DNA of 64,000 bases from Paraglaciecola mesophila (GTDB taxonomy: Bacteria; Pseudomonadota; Gammaproteobacteria; Enterobacterales; Alteromonadaceae): the NCBI RefSeq assembly GCF_009906955.1, contig NZ_CP047656.1, forward strand, positions 3,843,001 through 3,907,000. The letters are read 5' to 3'. The notes under the pieces were generated by a model. The model was not told the DNA's origin and did not search any database. It was given only the letters and a program-made list of their open reading frames with translations. This document shows, in pieces, positions 36,983 through 47,162 of this stretch (the stretch's first letter is position 1; each line of letters opens with the position of its first letter). A program made the translations under genes and the position numbers.

Positions 36983-37977
36983 TGACTGAATTTAATGATA
37001 TGACGGGCAAAACAGTGCGCGCTTTTGCCCCCGCTTCAACAGGTAATGTGAGCTTAGGGTTTGACTTGCTCGGCGCAGCGTTAAAGCCCATGGACGGTAC
37101 TGTGCTTGGGGATGAAGTTGACCTTGAATTGGCTGAAACATTTAGCCTTGAAGTAAAAGGTGCATTTGCCCATAAATTACCGGCTGATCACGATACCAAC
37201 ATCGTCACGCGTTGTTACCAACACTTTGTAAAAGTGATGGATGAAAAGGGCGTTGAACTGCCAGCAGTACGAATGACCCTACACAAGCACTTGCCGATAG
37301 GCAGTGGCTTAGGCTCAAGTGCCGCATCGGTTGTGGCTGCGCTGCACGGTTTGAATGAATTTTACGGCCAGCTATTGGGCGAGGTGCCATTTAACCAACA
37401 TGAGTTACTGCTAATGATGGGCGAGTTGGAAGGTCAGATCAGTGGCAGCGTACATTATGATAATGTCGCACCTTGTTATTTAGGTGGTTTGACTCTGATG
37501 GCGGAGCAGGCCGACACGCTAGCCTTGCAATTGCCGACCTTTAAACATTGGTATTGGGTGGCGTGTTATTCAGGCATCACAGTATCAACCGCAGCGGCAA
37601 GAGATATTTTGCCGAAGCAGGTATCGATGCCAAATACGTTGAAATTTGGTCGTCAATTGGCGGTCTTTATTGATGCATTGTATCGCCAAGATGAGAAATT
37701 AGCGGTGAGTATGATGACGGATGTTATCGCGGAACCCTATCGCAAATCGTTGTTGCCGTACTTTGATGAGTCACGTGAATTTGCCATGCAAAATGGCGCG
37801 ATGGCATTTGGTATTTCAGGCTCAGGCCCTACGGTATTCGCAGTGTGCGATAACCTTGAACAGGCACAAACCATCAGCACCTGGTTAGAAGAGAATTATA
37901 TCCAAAATGACACTGGCTTTAGCCATGTGTGTCAGCTTGATGAACAAGGCGCTGTGGCAAACGATATCAGCGCCTAG
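36982..37977 (+). CDS. thrB: Homoserine kinase
   Basis: This 331-residue GHMP kinase phosphorylates homoserine. The ATP-binding GHMP signature is LPIGSGLGSSAASVVAALHG (about residues 98-117). FAPASTGNVSLGFDLLGAAL lies near the N-terminus and AMAFGISGSGPTVFAVCD near the C-terminus. The start is set at the ATG in TAATG, overlapping the thrA stop by one base; a longer frame starting within thrA adds six residues. The length is slightly above that of E. coli ThrB. It is the second gene of the thr operon. Confidence 0.96.
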   Translation: MTEFNDMTGKTVRAFAPASTGNVSLGFDLLGAALKPMDGTVLGDEVDLELAETFSLEVKGAFAHKLPADHDTNIVTRCYQHFVKVMDEKGVELPAVRMTLHKHLPIGSGLGSSAASVVAALHGLNEFYGQLLGEVPFNQHELLLMMGELEGQISGSVHYDNVAPCYLGGLTLMAEQADTLALQLPTFKHWYWVACYSGITVSTAAARDILPKQVSMPNTLKFGRQLAVFIDALYRQDEKLAVSMMTDVIAEPYRKSLLPYFDESREFAMQNGAMAFGISGSGPTVFAVCDNLEQAQTISTWLEENYIQNDTGFSHVCQLDEQGAVANDISA

Positions 37978-38025
37978 CATAATATTAAAATACGCTTAGT
38001 TGAATAAGCACATAAGGTAAGAAAC

Positions 38026-39309
38026 GTGGAACTAGTTAATTTAAAAGACCCCTCAGACAAAGTCAGCTTTGCACAAGCGGTTAAAAAAGGGTTAGGCAAA
38101 AACCAAGGGTTATATTTCCCTACTAGTTTGCCAAAATTTGATGATATCGATGTCATTCTTGATATGCCATTTGTTGAGCGTTCGGTTGAAATTCTCAGCC
38201 AGTTAATCGGCGATGAAATCCCTCGGGAGCGATTACAAGGGATCGTGGAGCGAGCGTTTGCTTTTGAAGCGCCGTTGGCAAAAGTAGCAGATAACGTTTA
38301 CAGCCTTGAATTGTTTCACGGGCCAACGTTGGCGTTTAAAGACTTTGGCGGCCGTTTTATGGCCCAGTGTTTAACTGAAATTGCCGCGGGCGAGAAAATC
38401 ACCATTTTAACCGCCACGTCTGGCGATACCGGTGCTGCGGTTGCCCATGCGTTCCACGGTTTAGATAACATCAATGTGGTTATTTTGTTCCCGAAGGGCA
38501 AAATTAGCCCACTACAAGAAAAGCTGTTTACTACCTTAGGTGACAACATTCACACCGTATCGATTGAAGATGATTTCGATGCTTGTCAGCAAATGGTAAA
38601 AAGCGCGTTTGATGATGTAGACGTGCGTGAAGGGTTACACCTTAACTCAGCGAACTCTATCAATATCAGCCGTTTGGTGGCGCAAGTATGTTATTACTTT
38701 GAAGCCGTTTCACAACTAAGTAAAGAACAGCGCGAAGACCTAGTTATTTCTGTGCCAAGCGGTAACTTTGGTAACTTAACCGCCGGTATGATTGCCAAGA
38801 CCATGGGGTTACCCGTTAAGCATTTTGTTGCTGCAACTAACCTAAACGATACCGTTCCACGTTACTTAAAAACCGGTGAATGGGATCCAAAAGACACAGT
38901 TGCAACCATGTCTAACGCGATGGATGTAAGTCAACCAAACAATTGGCCACGTATCGAAGCTATTATTGAACAGGGTTACTTACCCCGTGAAGTGCTTTCA
39001 GGTGATACCGTTGATGAAGATTATACCCAGGTGGCGATGCGCCAGCTTGCGCAAATCGGCTACGTGAGTGAGCCCCACGCTGCCGTTGCTTACAAAGCGT
39101 TGGTTCGCCATATGGAAGAAGGCGATACCGGTATATTCTTGGGGACAGCTCACCCTGCTAAGTTCCGTGAAACCGTAGAGAACGTATTGGGTCAGCCGAT
39201 TAGTTTGCCTCAGCCTTTGGTCGATTGTTCAACCAAAGAAAGCCTAGCGGTAGACTTACCCAGCGATTATGAAGCCCTTAAAAAACACTTGTTTAGCTTA
39301 TTAGGCTAA
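38026..39309 (+). CDS. thrC: Threonine synthase
   Basis: The 427-residue PLP enzyme converts O-phosphohomoserine to threonine. It begins at a GTG preceded by AAGGTAAG and aligns with the family start (NLKDPSDKVSFAQAVKKGLG). The PLP lysine is in LAFKDFGGRFMAQ, the phosphate-binding loop in PSGNFGNLTAG, and TATSGDTGAAVAHAF is present. The length matches the shorter enterobacterial class. It is the last gene of thrABC, 48 bases after thrB. Confidence 0.97.
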   Translation: MELVNLKDPSDKVSFAQAVKKGLGKNQGLYFPTSLPKFDDIDVILDMPFVERSVEILSQLIGDEIPRERLQGIVERAFAFEAPLAKVADNVYSLELFHGPTLAFKDFGGRFMAQCLTEIAAGEKITILTATSGDTGAAVAHAFHGLDNINVVILFPKGKISPLQEKLFTTLGDNIHTVSIEDDFDACQQMVKSAFDDVDVREGLHLNSANSINISRLVAQVCYYFEAVSQLSKEQREDLVISVPSGNFGNLTAGMIAKTMGLPVKHFVAATNLNDTVPRYLKTGEWDPKDTVATMSNAMDVSQPNNWPRIEAIIEQGYLPREVLSGDTVDEDYTQVAMRQLAQIGYVSEPHAAVAYKALVRHMEEGDTGIFLGTAHPAKFRETVENVLGQPISLPQPLVDCSTKESLAVDLPSDYEALKKHLFSLLG

Positions 39310-39340
39310 GTGTGGCGTTGATCTTACAAGGGCGGGATAA

Positions 39341-40009
39341 ATGACCCAAGCCGCTACATGGCAAGATGTACTCGGTGAAGAAAAGCGTCAAGCTTACTTC
39401 ACCGATATTTTGCATTTTATCGCCAGCGAACGCGCTCAAGGTAAAGTGATATACCCGCCTGACAAAGATATATTTAACGCGTTTGCCAATACTGAGCTTC
39501 ACCAAGTGAAAGTGGTTATTCTTGGTCAAGACCCATATCACGGGCCAGAACAGGCCCATGGTTTGAGTTTTTCAGTACAAAAAGGCGTTAAGCCGCCTCC
39601 TTCACTAAAAAACATGTACAAAGCTCTGCAACACGATTTCCCTGACTTTATCGTACCTGATCACGGCTGTTTGCAATCTTGGGCGCTTCAAGGTGTGTTC
39701 TTACTTAATACTGTGCTCACTGTTGAGCAAGGTAAGGCGCATTCTCATGCCAAGATTGGCTGGGAGAGGTTTACTGATAAGGTGATTACTCAGCTCAATG
39801 CGCATGCCAGTGGTGTCGTATTTTTACTGTGGGGCAGCCATGCACAGAAAAAAGCGGGGTTAATTGATGCCTCTAAGCATCACATACTCACCGCGGCGCA
39901 CCCTTCGCCTTTGTCGGCTTATCGAGGGTTCTTTGAGTGTGGCCATTTTGCGCAAACCAATCAGATATTAAAAGACAGCGGTCGCACGCCGATAGACTGG
40001 CAAATTTAA
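39341..40009 (+). CDS. ung: Uracil-DNA glycosylase, family 1
   Basis: The 222-residue enzyme excises uracil from DNA. The water-activating motif is [20 protein letters not shown] (about residues 64-83). The Leu-intercalation motif [12 protein letters not shown] lies near 187-198, and [17 protein letters not shown] is conserved between them. The length is typical. It lies 31 bases after thrC and probably shares read-through. Its stop overlaps the stop of the convergent cyclase gene by four bases. Confidence 0.97.
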   Translation: MTQAATWQDVLGEEKRQAYFTDILHFIASERAQGKVIYPPDKDIFNAFANTELHQVKVVILGQDPYHGPEQAHGLSFSVQKGVKPPPSLKNMYKALQHDFPDFIVPDHGCLQSWALQGVFLLNTVLTVEQGKAHSHAKIGWERFTDKVITQLNAHASGVVFLLWGSHAQKKAGLIDASKHHILTAAHPSPLSAYRGFFECGHFAQTNQILKDSGRTPIDWQI

Positions 40010-41496
40010 ACTAGATTCTCTTCGTCTGTATTGTTATTTTTGGTGCTGAGGTCTTGTGCATAAAGGCTCTCGGCATTGACTATCGTATTGCGCCCTTGTT
40101 GTTTTGCTTTATACAGAGCGTGGTCAGCTGCATTAAACAATTCAGTAAAATTCTGATCCTGCCTTAATTGTGCGACACCAAAACTACATTGAATCGGTTG
40201 TCCTGGGGCGACTTCTGCTTGGTTGACACTGGTTAAAATACGCTGTGCAATTTGCTGAGCTTCTAAATGAGTCGAGTCAGGCAGTAAAGCGACAAATTCA
40301 TCTCCACCGAAACGCCCCAATAAATCAGTAGGGCGCAAGGAAAGTTGCGCCACTTGGCAAACACTTTGCAACGCCTTGTCGCCAGCGCTATGCCCGAATG
40401 TATCATTCACCGTCTTAAAGTTGTCCATGTCGAACATAATAAGTGACAGTGGTATTTCATCGTTTAAGCTGCGTTTAACTGCACGTTCGGCTTGTTGCAT
40501 AAAGTGCTGTCGTGAAGCTGCTTGGGTGAGGGCATCAGTGGTGATAATCGCTTGGAGCTTTTCGTTATCTGCGACTAATGCGGGTACTGCAATGCCAAAT
40601 AAGGCATTTGCCGCAACGATGATAATGGCAAATTGATAGATCAATACATATTCGTTTAGACCAAATAGATTGACGAATATCGCAATAAGCAGGCAACTGT
40701 AGGTTAGGCTTAGCATGTTGAACAGCGCACTTTCTGTACAAGCAATCCACATATGCGGTAGCACCAATAGGAAAATCACAAAGGCACTTTCTTGCTGTTG
40801 AGTATATTGGTTCAATAGCATGATGAAGCTAACAAGCAGGGTTACAAGCATAATCTTGCAGAAATAGAAGGGGCTTGCCTTGGTTTGATTAGGGCTAAGG
40901 TATTTTGTCAGAATGAAATGCTTTTTCTCGAAATGTTGACTTAACAGAGCGGCAAACAAAGGAGCTAAAATGAGTACACCCGCATAATCTCCAATCCAGA
41001 ATGCGAGCCAAGCTTGGCTGATGTCACTTGCTGGCATCATGTTGCTAAATACTAGGCTGTATATCACCAGCACAGTGGTACACAGAGAGGCTACCCCAGA
41101 GTGAATGATATAAAGAATAATCATGCCGGGTGTGCTCAGGCGGTCTAATTTAGCGATCCAAACAAATAACAGTGCACTTAGCCAGTAGGGAATTATATGC
41201 GCCCCGGCGAATAGAATGCCTGCTTGTATCGCTTGAGGTAAGTTTAGTGGCAGAGTGTATTGTATACATGTGAGTAAAGTGACGATAACGGCACAAAAGG
41301 TTAATGGTAGTACTGCAGATGAGCCAATGATCAGCAAAGCGGCGTAGGTTAATCCTGATGCGGGGAACCACACACTGGCGTGGGCGGTATATTCCATGAG
41401 TTGTGCGACAGCCCATACTGTTAGCCATAACACCATAAAGGTAATACCGCGCAGCCATTTAAAGGCGATTGCTTTAGACATGACATTGTCTTGCAT
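40006..41496 (-). CDS. MASE1-GGDEF diguanylate cyclase
   Basis: A 496-residue membrane protein. About eight hydrophobic helices occupy residues 10-310, starting with the MASE1-like [25 protein letters not shown] region. The catalytic domain follows, with the active-site loop [12 protein letters not shown] and the allosteric inhibitory site RPTD five residues before it, so an active, product-inhibited c-di-GMP synthase is predicted. The MASE1 sensor would respond to an unknown envelope or membrane signal. It is convergent with ung. Confidence 0.9.
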   Translation of the reverse strand: MQDNVMSKAIAFKWLRGITFMVLWLTVWAVAQLMEYTAHASVWFPASGLTYAALLIIGSSAVLPLTFCAVIVTLLTCIQYTLPLNLPQAIQAGILFAGAHIIPYWLSALLFVWIAKLDRLSTPGMIILYIIHSGVASLCTTVLVIYSLVFSNMMPASDISQAWLAFWIGDYAGVLILAPLFAALLSQHFEKKHFILTKYLSPNQTKASPFYFCKIMLVTLLVSFIMLLNQYTQQQESAFVIFLLVLPHMWIACTESALFNMLSLTYSCLLIAIFVNLFGLNEYVLIYQFAIIIVAANALFGIAVPALVADNEKLQAIITTDALTQAASRQHFMQQAERAVKRSLNDEIPLSLIMFDMDNFKTVNDTFGHSAGDKALQSVCQVAQLSLRPTDLLGRFGGDEFVALLPDSTHLEAQQIAQRILTSVNQAEVAPGQPIQCSFGVAQLRQDQNFTELFNAADHALYKAKQQGRNTIVNAESLYAQDLSTKNNNTDEENLV

Positions 41497-41786
41497 AGTT
41501 ACCTCACCTCTTATGATTAGAGGCCGTGAACTACGACACCAAAGCCGTGGACAGGGTGAACGTCGTCCTAGGTCAATTCTTGGGTTTTATACAAGGATAT
41601 TTACCGAGTATGAGTGACAAACCTCGCACCTGATGACTCAGTCAATATTCTCAAGTAGTAACATACTGCCACAAAACGTGGTCATGTCACGATATATCAA
41701 GTGTATTTTTAACTGAGTAAAGCCAGTAATGACGTGGTTTCGGTAGGTTTTTGTACCGAACATGGCTACTTAAATTACCCCATAAA
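41497..41786. other. Spacer upstream of the MASE1 cyclase gene
   Basis: Holds the minus-strand promoter of the cyclase gene and a small inverted repeat TTCGGTA/TACCGAA near 41740-41762. No gene or longer repeat was found. Confidence 0.5.
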
Positions 41787-41819
41787 AAAGCCCCATTTGA
41801 GATGCTCAAATGGGGCTTT
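41787..41819 (-). terminator. Strong terminator downstream of dsbA
   Basis: Perfect 15-base arms AAAGCCCCATTTGAG / CTCAAATGGGGCTTT with a 3-base loop and a T-run on the minus strand. It lies 79 bases after dsbA. T or A runs on both sides may make it work in both directions. Confidence 0.88.
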
Positions 41820-41897
41820 AATAGGTTGCTTAGTGAAGCCTAGTGTTAACTAAGCAAGCTGATAAACGTTATCCGTTACTCAGCCATTTACAGCGTG

Positions 41898-42521
41898 TTA
41901 CTTTTGCTTAGACAACCACACAATCAAATTTACGATGTCGTCGTTGGTCATGTCACGGGTAAACTTAGCCTGATATTTGCCGTTGACAATAAAGTTAGGT
42001 ACGCCGCGCAAGTGGTTACGATACTCTTGAACTAACTTGTTGTTCTTTTTCAACATGCTATTTACGCCAAAGCTGCTAACAAGCTTATCGAAATCGGCTT
42101 CTTCTACACCATTGACCATAAAGATATTTTTCAAATCTTTGATGTTAGTGATTGACGATTTTTGTACGTGTATGTAGCGAAAGATAGCGGTGCTTAGGGC
42201 ATCTTCTTTCTTCAGTGCGCGGGCTACCATAAGGGCACGACTCGCATCGTCCTGAGTTTCAGTGCTGGTAAAGCCCATGAAGTTTACATGTACTTTTTCA
42301 AATTTTACGTCGTCGCCCATTTTCTCTTGGATTTTTTTAGCGATGGGCTCGAACTGAAAGCAGTGCGGGCACCAATAAGAGAAGAATTCATTAATGACAG
42401 GTTTGTCGGTGGCGGTTTCGTTAATGATGGTGTAATGCTCACCTTCTTTCCACGTTTCTTGAGCGCATGCTTGAAGCGGAACTAAAACCGCAAAAACAAA
42501 AGCAAGTATGATTTTTTTCAT
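41898..42521 (-). CDS. dsbA: Thiol:disulfide interchange protein DsbA
   Basis: The 207-residue periplasmic oxidase introduces disulfides into secreted proteins. The signal peptide (IILAFVFAVLVPLQACA) precedes a thioredoxin fold with active site C-P-H-C in FFSYWCPHCFQFEP and the cis-Pro loop GVPNFIVNGKY. The length is that of the family. It is downstream of srkA as in enterobacteria, and the Cpx-type regulation known for that pair might apply. It ends at a strong terminator. Confidence 0.95.
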   Translation of the reverse strand: MKKIILAFVFAVLVPLQACAQETWKEGEHYTIINETATDKPVINEFFSYWCPHCFQFEPIAKKIQEKMGDDVKFEKVHVNFMGFTSTETQDDASRALMVARALKKEDALSTAIFRYIHVQKSSITNIKDLKNIFMVNGVEEADFDKLVSSFGVNSMLKKNNKLVQEYRNHLRGVPNFIVNGKYQAKFTRDMTNDDIVNLIVWLSKQK

Positions 42522-42654
42522 TGTTAATTCATCTCTTTAGTAAAAATAACTCGGAGCAGATTAGCATAGCTAAAATAAAATGCCGACTGCACTTTGTAAC
42601 CAGTTATAAGAAAATATATCTTATGGGGCATGCATTAACACAGTCTGAATAAGG

Positions 42655-43620
42655 TCAAATACGAAGTTCAGTTTCGTGCAATGCTGAAAACTGCTCTTTG
42701 AGTGCCAGAATTTGCTGCTCCCAATATTTAGGTTCAGCAAACCAAGCAAAAGCCTGAGGAAATGCAGGATCTTGCCAGCGCCTATGCAACCACGCCATGT
42801 AGTGGACCATACGCATAGCGCGAAGTGGTTCAATTAAGCTTAGCTGCGTCGGGTTAAATTCACAGAATTCATCATAAGCCTCAACAATCGTACTTAACTG
42901 CAACGACTGCGACTGACGATCGCCAGATAACATCATCCATAGATCTTGTACGGCGGGCCCGTTACGGCAATCATCTAAATCGACAAAAGTAGGGCCATCG
43001 CGCCACAAGATGTTGCCTGGGTGACAATCACCATGCAATCGGATGATATCCTTGGTGTGATAACGTTCGCTCGTTAATTTGACGACCTGCTCTAAAATGG
43101 TGAAAAAAGCTTCGTGCAAACTTTGTGGTATAAGCTGACTGTTCTGTAATTCAGCCACAGACTTAACCAGGTAATCTTCAATCCCTATGGTGGGCCGATG
43201 GGAGAACAATCGCGTTTTAGCCACTTGATGTATGCGCCCGATAAAGCGTCCCATCCATTCCAGTTGATCTAAGTTGTCGACCTCGAATTGTCGACCCCCT
43301 ACAGAAGGGAAGAGCGCAAATTGGTAGCCCTGATACTGATGCAAACTTTTACCATTAATCACCATAGGCGCGACCACGGGTACCTCATGCTCCGCTAGTT
43401 CTAATGAAAAACTATGTTCTTCATTTAACTGGGCTTCGCTCCAGCGTTGAGGGCGATAGAACTTCGCCACATAACGCTTACTGTCTTGGCCGATAAACTG
43501 ATAGACACGATTTTCATAGCTGTTTAAGGCTAACAGGCCTGATTCAACCAAGACGCCCTCTGATTCGATGGCGTCTAAAATAAGGTCCGGTGTGAGCTCA
43601 CTAAAATTAAAGGTGCTCAT
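42655..43620 (-). CDS. srkA: Stress response kinase A (YihE/SrkA)
   Basis: The 321-residue protein kinase-like enzyme contains YVAKFYRPQRW (ATP-side Lys), the catalytic HGDCHPGNILW and the metal-binding FVDLDDCRNGPAVQDLWMM. These define the SrkA/RdoA group, which counters stress-induced cell death by phosphorylating Ser/Thr targets. The order srkA-dsbA is conserved with E. coli. The start overlaps the ccoG stop by one base, so it may be cotranscribed with ccoG. Confidence 0.95.
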   Translation of the reverse strand: MSTFNFSELTPDLILDAIESEGVLVESGLLALNSYENRVYQFIGQDSKRYVAKFYRPQRWSEAQLNEEHSFSLELAEHEVPVVAPMVINGKSLHQYQGYQFALFPSVGGRQFEVDNLDQLEWMGRFIGRIHQVAKTRLFSHRPTIGIEDYLVKSVAELQNSQLIPQSLHEAFFTILEQVVKLTSERYHTKDIIRLHGDCHPGNILWRDGPTFVDLDDCRNGPAVQDLWMMLSGDRQSQSLQLSTIVEAYDEFCEFNPTQLSLIEPLRAMRMVHYMAWLHRRWQDPAFPQAFAWFAEPKYWEQQILALKEQFSALHETELRI

Positions 43621-45047
43621 TAGCGATACAAGAACTTAGAGGGCTGTTTGATAATAGCATCCTCGTCTTCTTGGGAGCGAATTGTGAAGCTAAATTCTGT
43701 CACGGGTTCTTCCAATTGGTATGGGTCGATAGCGATACTGATTGGCAAGTTAAATACTTCACCGCCCATCACAGTGACACTATCATCACCGATGAATCTG
43801 TGGCCTTCTAAGCCGTTCACACTGATATCGAAATGCTGAGTATGTTGAGATTTATTCAGTATCTTGAGTGTATAAACATTCTCGATTAGGCCGTCATTAG
43901 TTTCGCGATACAGGGCGTTACGATCGCGGATAATATCCACTTCTAACGGTACGCGGCTTAATAATTCAAATACCAACAATGCACTCATCAATACCAAAAC
44001 AACCGCATAACCGATGAGCTTAGGACGGAAAATTTTAGTCTGGCCTCCGGCTAATTGTGTTTCAGAGGTAAAGCTTATGAGCCCTTTGGGGTAATTCATT
44101 TTGTCCATTACGCCGTTGCAGGCATCAACACAGGCACCACAATTGATGCACTCGTATTGCAGGCCATTTCGAATATCGATGCCGGTTGGGCATACCTGTA
44201 CGCACAAGTTGCAGTCAATACAATCGCCCAAACCTTTGGCGGCATTTTGCTCTCGAGTAGCCTTTCGCGGACGTGGGCCGCGCTGTTCACCGCGCTGTGC
44301 ATCATAGGCTACCGTGAAGGTGTCTTTGTCGAACATGGCACTTTGGAAACGGGCATAAGGGCATATGTGAGTGCACATAATTTCACGCATATAGGCAGCA
44401 TTACCGTAAGTACATACAGCGAAAAACAGCACGCACACAGTCGCCCAAAAGCTAGATGAAAAAGTAAAGAAGTCGATGAACAGTGCGTCAATCGGTGTGA
44501 AGTAACCCACAAAGGTTAGCGATGTGAGTAGGGCCACACTGACCCAAGCCACATGCTTTAAGGTTTTACGCACGAATTTGTCGGTATCCATTTTTCGTTC
44601 ATCTAACTTGATGCGCTTATTGCGGCTACCTTCAATTTTTTCCTCAAACCAAATATAGATAAAAGTCCACGTGGTTTGCGGGCACATAAAACCACACCAT
44701 ACTCGCCCTGCAAAGGTGGTAACAAAAAACAAAGCGAATGCGGCAACGATAAAAATCCATGCCAGTAAGGTAAGATCTTGTGGCCATAAGGTGAGGCCAA
44801 AAATTTGAAAGCGCTGCGCACCGATATCCAGCAAGATGGCTTGGCTGCCTTCATATTGTAACCACGGAAGAATGGCAAAAAGAGATAAAAACACCAAACC
44901 AAAGAAGCGTCTGAAGTTCTCTAACGCCCCCTTTACTGCTCGTACATAAATGCGATTGCGAGGGGTATAGTGATCATTGTGTTTGCTTTTGTCAGGGCGA
45001 TGAACCTGAACCGGAGAGATATCTTTAACGGGAATGCGGTCACTCAT
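43620..45047 (-). CDS. ccoG: Cytochrome c oxidase accessory protein CcoG (FixG/RdxA)
   Basis: The 475-residue membrane protein has about five transmembrane helices and two ferredoxin-like clusters: CIDCNLCVQVCPTGIDI and CINCGACVDACNGVMDK around residues 265-310. A further CGFMCPQTTW lies near 135-145 and the C-terminal IgG-like FixG domain follows. It reduces copper for cbb3 oxidase assembly in the inner membrane. The usual partners ccoNOQP are not in the window; the gene instead lies upstream of srkA. Confidence 0.95.
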   Translation of the reverse strand: MSDRIPVKDISPVQVHRPDKSKHNDHYTPRNRIYVRAVKGALENFRRFFGLVFLSLFAILPWLQYEGSQAILLDIGAQRFQIFGLTLWPQDLTLLAWIFIVAAFALFFVTTFAGRVWCGFMCPQTTWTFIYIWFEEKIEGSRNKRIKLDERKMDTDKFVRKTLKHVAWVSVALLTSLTFVGYFTPIDALFIDFFTFSSSFWATVCVLFFAVCTYGNAAYMREIMCTHICPYARFQSAMFDKDTFTVAYDAQRGEQRGPRPRKATREQNAAKGLGDCIDCNLCVQVCPTGIDIRNGLQYECINCGACVDACNGVMDKMNYPKGLISFTSETQLAGGQTKIFRPKLIGYAVVLVLMSALLVFELLSRVPLEVDIIRDRNALYRETNDGLIENVYTLKILNKSQHTQHFDISVNGLEGHRFIGDDSVTVMGGEVFNLPISIAIDPYQLEEPVTEFSFTIRSQEDEDAIIKQPSKFLYR

Positions 45048-45215
45048 TGCTGCTCCTAGACTGAACCGAGATACTTAAGGCACATAAACGCGGCGCATTA
45101 TAGCAGTTCGTAGTTTAAAATACGTCAACTTGCTTTGTTCATCGGTCTAAAGATTGATAGAGATCAGCCTAAAGAAGCATCCTCAGGGCGTGAATAATAC
45201 CAATCAGGTAATGCG

Positions 45216-46454
45216 TTAAGTGTTGCGCCTAGGGTAGCGCAATATGAATTTTGCGCCACCAAGAGAGGAGTCCTGTACAGCGCAGTCACCTTCGTGCCAT
45301 TGCTGAATGCGTCGCACAATAGCTAAGCCTAAGCCGGCCCCACCTGATGCGCGAGTGCGCCCTTCGTCAGGCCGGTAAAACGCGTCAAATATCCTTTCTT
45401 GCACTGCTTTATCAATGCCAGGGCCGTCATCTTCAACGCTCAGAACAACATCATGTTGTTCATGATAAATCGTGACACAAATGCAGGTATTGGCGTATCG
45501 ACTGGCATTAATCAGTAGATTTTCTAGCGCTCGTTGCACAAAATGATCGTCGGCTAACAATATATGATCCTCGCCGTCGATTGAAACATCAAATGGTGCC
45601 AAATAAGGTTCTCGTAACTGTTGTACCACTTGGGTGGTCAATGCCTTTAGCGGGATTTCAGCTAAATTCAGTTCAGGGTAAAGGACATCACTACCTGAAT
45701 AATCAAGCATTTCTTGTACTAGGCGCTCTAATTCCTCTACATCTAGCGTCATGGCGTGCCATTGTGTCGAATCAACACTGGGGCGCGCTTCAAGAGCAAA
45801 TTTTAATCTTGCTAAGGGCGTGCGAAACTCATGGGCCACGGCGCCTGACAATTCTCGTTGAGACTGCAGTAAGCTCTTCACTTTTACACTCATATTGTTC
45901 AACGCTTGAGCGATAGGAGCAATCAGGGATGTGTGTGAAATGTGATTATCAGCAAGGCTGCCATCATCCTGAACGTGACTCACGCTTCGCTTTAGTTCAC
46001 TTAAGTCGCGCCACAATGGCCAAATCCAAAGGGCGATGAGCCCACCAAGTAGGAGAAAGAATATACCGCTGTACAGGGCGAATGTTCGGCCATTGTCTTG
46101 CGTTCTGGTGATATCGATTTCAAGTAAATCGGAATTGCTCAGCGGGATATAAAGCTGTTCACCTATGGCTTCATCAAAAAGTAAGACACTCTTGTTTTCT
46201 TTGAGCTGCGCCGCACTTTGCTCGCTCCAGCCGATACTGGCGTAGGGAATGATCCGATAAGGAAGTTGAATATTTTTAGCAAGCTGTAGTGGGTCACTAT
46301 GGGTGTTAATGGCGCTATCGAAAAGCGCCATAATTGTTTTTACATGGCCGCTGGGTCCTTGCGGCTCAGGGCTAAAAGCACGCTCAAGTCCTGCGCTTAA
46401 ACCAATCATGGCCAACACAATAAACAAGTACAAGCTAATAAATAGGCGCGCCAT
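45216..46454 (-). CDS. Sensor histidine kinase, RstB-like
   Basis: The 412-residue kinase has two membrane helices (about 1-22 and 131-150) around a small periplasmic domain, a HAMP-type linker, and the H-box ELSGAVAHEFRTPLARLKFAL. The ATPase domain carries an N-box RALENLLINASRYA and a G-box SGGAGLGLAIVRR. It is paired with the regulator gene nine bases upstream. The RstB-type size and the neighbouring MipA/OmpV barrel suggest an envelope or cationic-stress signal, by analogy only. Confidence 0.92.
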   Translation of the reverse strand: MARLFISLYLFIVLAMIGLSAGLERAFSPEPQGPSGHVKTIMALFDSAINTHSDPLQLAKNIQLPYRIIPYASIGWSEQSAAQLKENKSVLLFDEAIGEQLYIPLSNSDLLEIDITRTQDNGRTFALYSGIFFLLLGGLIALWIWPLWRDLSELKRSVSHVQDDGSLADNHISHTSLIAPIAQALNNMSVKVKSLLQSQRELSGAVAHEFRTPLARLKFALEARPSVDSTQWHAMTLDVEELERLVQEMLDYSGSDVLYPELNLAEIPLKALTTQVVQQLREPYLAPFDVSIDGEDHILLADDHFVQRALENLLINASRYANTCICVTIYHEQHDVVLSVEDDGPGIDKAVQERIFDAFYRPDEGRTRASGGAGLGLAIVRRIQQWHEGDCAVQDSSLGGAKFILRYPRRNT

Positions 46455-46463
46455 ATAGACTGA

Positions 46464-47162
46464 TTATTCCCACGCGTCAGCTACAAAATAAAACCCTTTT
46501 CCCCAAATGGTTTTAATTCGATAAGGTTGGCGAGGGTCATCCTTAAGTTTTTTGCGTAGCCGCGAAATTCGCACATCTGCTGAGCGGTCTAAGCCGTCGT
46601 ATTCACGGCCAATTAATTCCCGATACAAGGTATTGCGATCAACCAATTGTGACGCGTTTGATGCGAGTTTCCATAACATATCAAACTCATGGCTGGTGAG
46701 TGGTACATCTTGGCCGTGTAAAACAACTTTACGCGCTAAGTAATCGAGTTGAAGTTGTCCAAAACATAATTGCTTTGCCTGTCCGCTTTGGGATTGTGGC
46801 AATGCACTTCTGCGCAGCAAAGCTTGAATACGGGCTAACAACACTCTAGGTTCCACAGGCTTAACAATATAGTCGTCAGCCCCTATTTCTAGCCCGAGTA
46901 CGTGATCAAAATCATTATCTTTGGCGGTCATAAATAGTAGTGGCCCCTGATAGTGAGGGCGAATTTTCTTGCATAAAGTAAAGCCGTTTTCTCCTGGAAG
47001 CATCACGTCTAGTACAAGCACATCCGGTTTAATTTGCTTGAGCGTTTCTAATAAAGCGGTACCGTCAGGTAAGGCTGTAACTTTAAAATCGTGCTGTGTT
47101 AAGTATTCACAGACGAGCTGGCTCAATCGTTTGTCGTCTTCGACAAGCAGAATGTGTGACAT
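46464..47162 (-). CDS. OmpR-family response regulator, RstA-like
   Basis: The start is taken at MSHILLVEDDKRLSQLV; a five-residue longer frame lacks support. The 232-residue protein has a receiver domain with the phospho-acceptor Asp in DVLVLDVMLPGENGF and Lys in DDYIVKPVEP, and a winged-helix DNA-binding domain with LTSHEFDMLWKLA. The start codon overlaps the DUF3019 stop by one base (TAATG). It likely controls the adjacent MipA/DUF3019 genes. Confidence 0.93.
   Translation of the reverse strand: MSHILLVEDDKRLSQLVCEYLTQHDFKVTALPDGTALLETLKQIKPDVLVLDVMLPGENGFTLCKKIRPHYQGPLLFMTAKDNDFDHVLGLEIGADDYIVKPVEPRVLLARIQALLRRSALPQSQSGQAKQLCFGQLQLDYLARKVVLHGQDVPLTSHEFDMLWKLASNASQLVDRNTLYRELIGREYDGLDRSADVRISRLRKKLKDDPRQPYRIKTIWGKGFYFVADAWE

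Noticed and set aside
38138..38155. GATATCGATGTCATT resembling the LacI operator
   Set aside because: It lies inside the thrC coding region, only one half matches the operator, and thr genes are unrelated to the sugar cluster.
44101..44512. Overlapping frames on both strands within ccoG
   Set aside because: They arise from the Cys-rich codon pattern of ccoG, have no ribosome sites, and lack similarity to known proteins.
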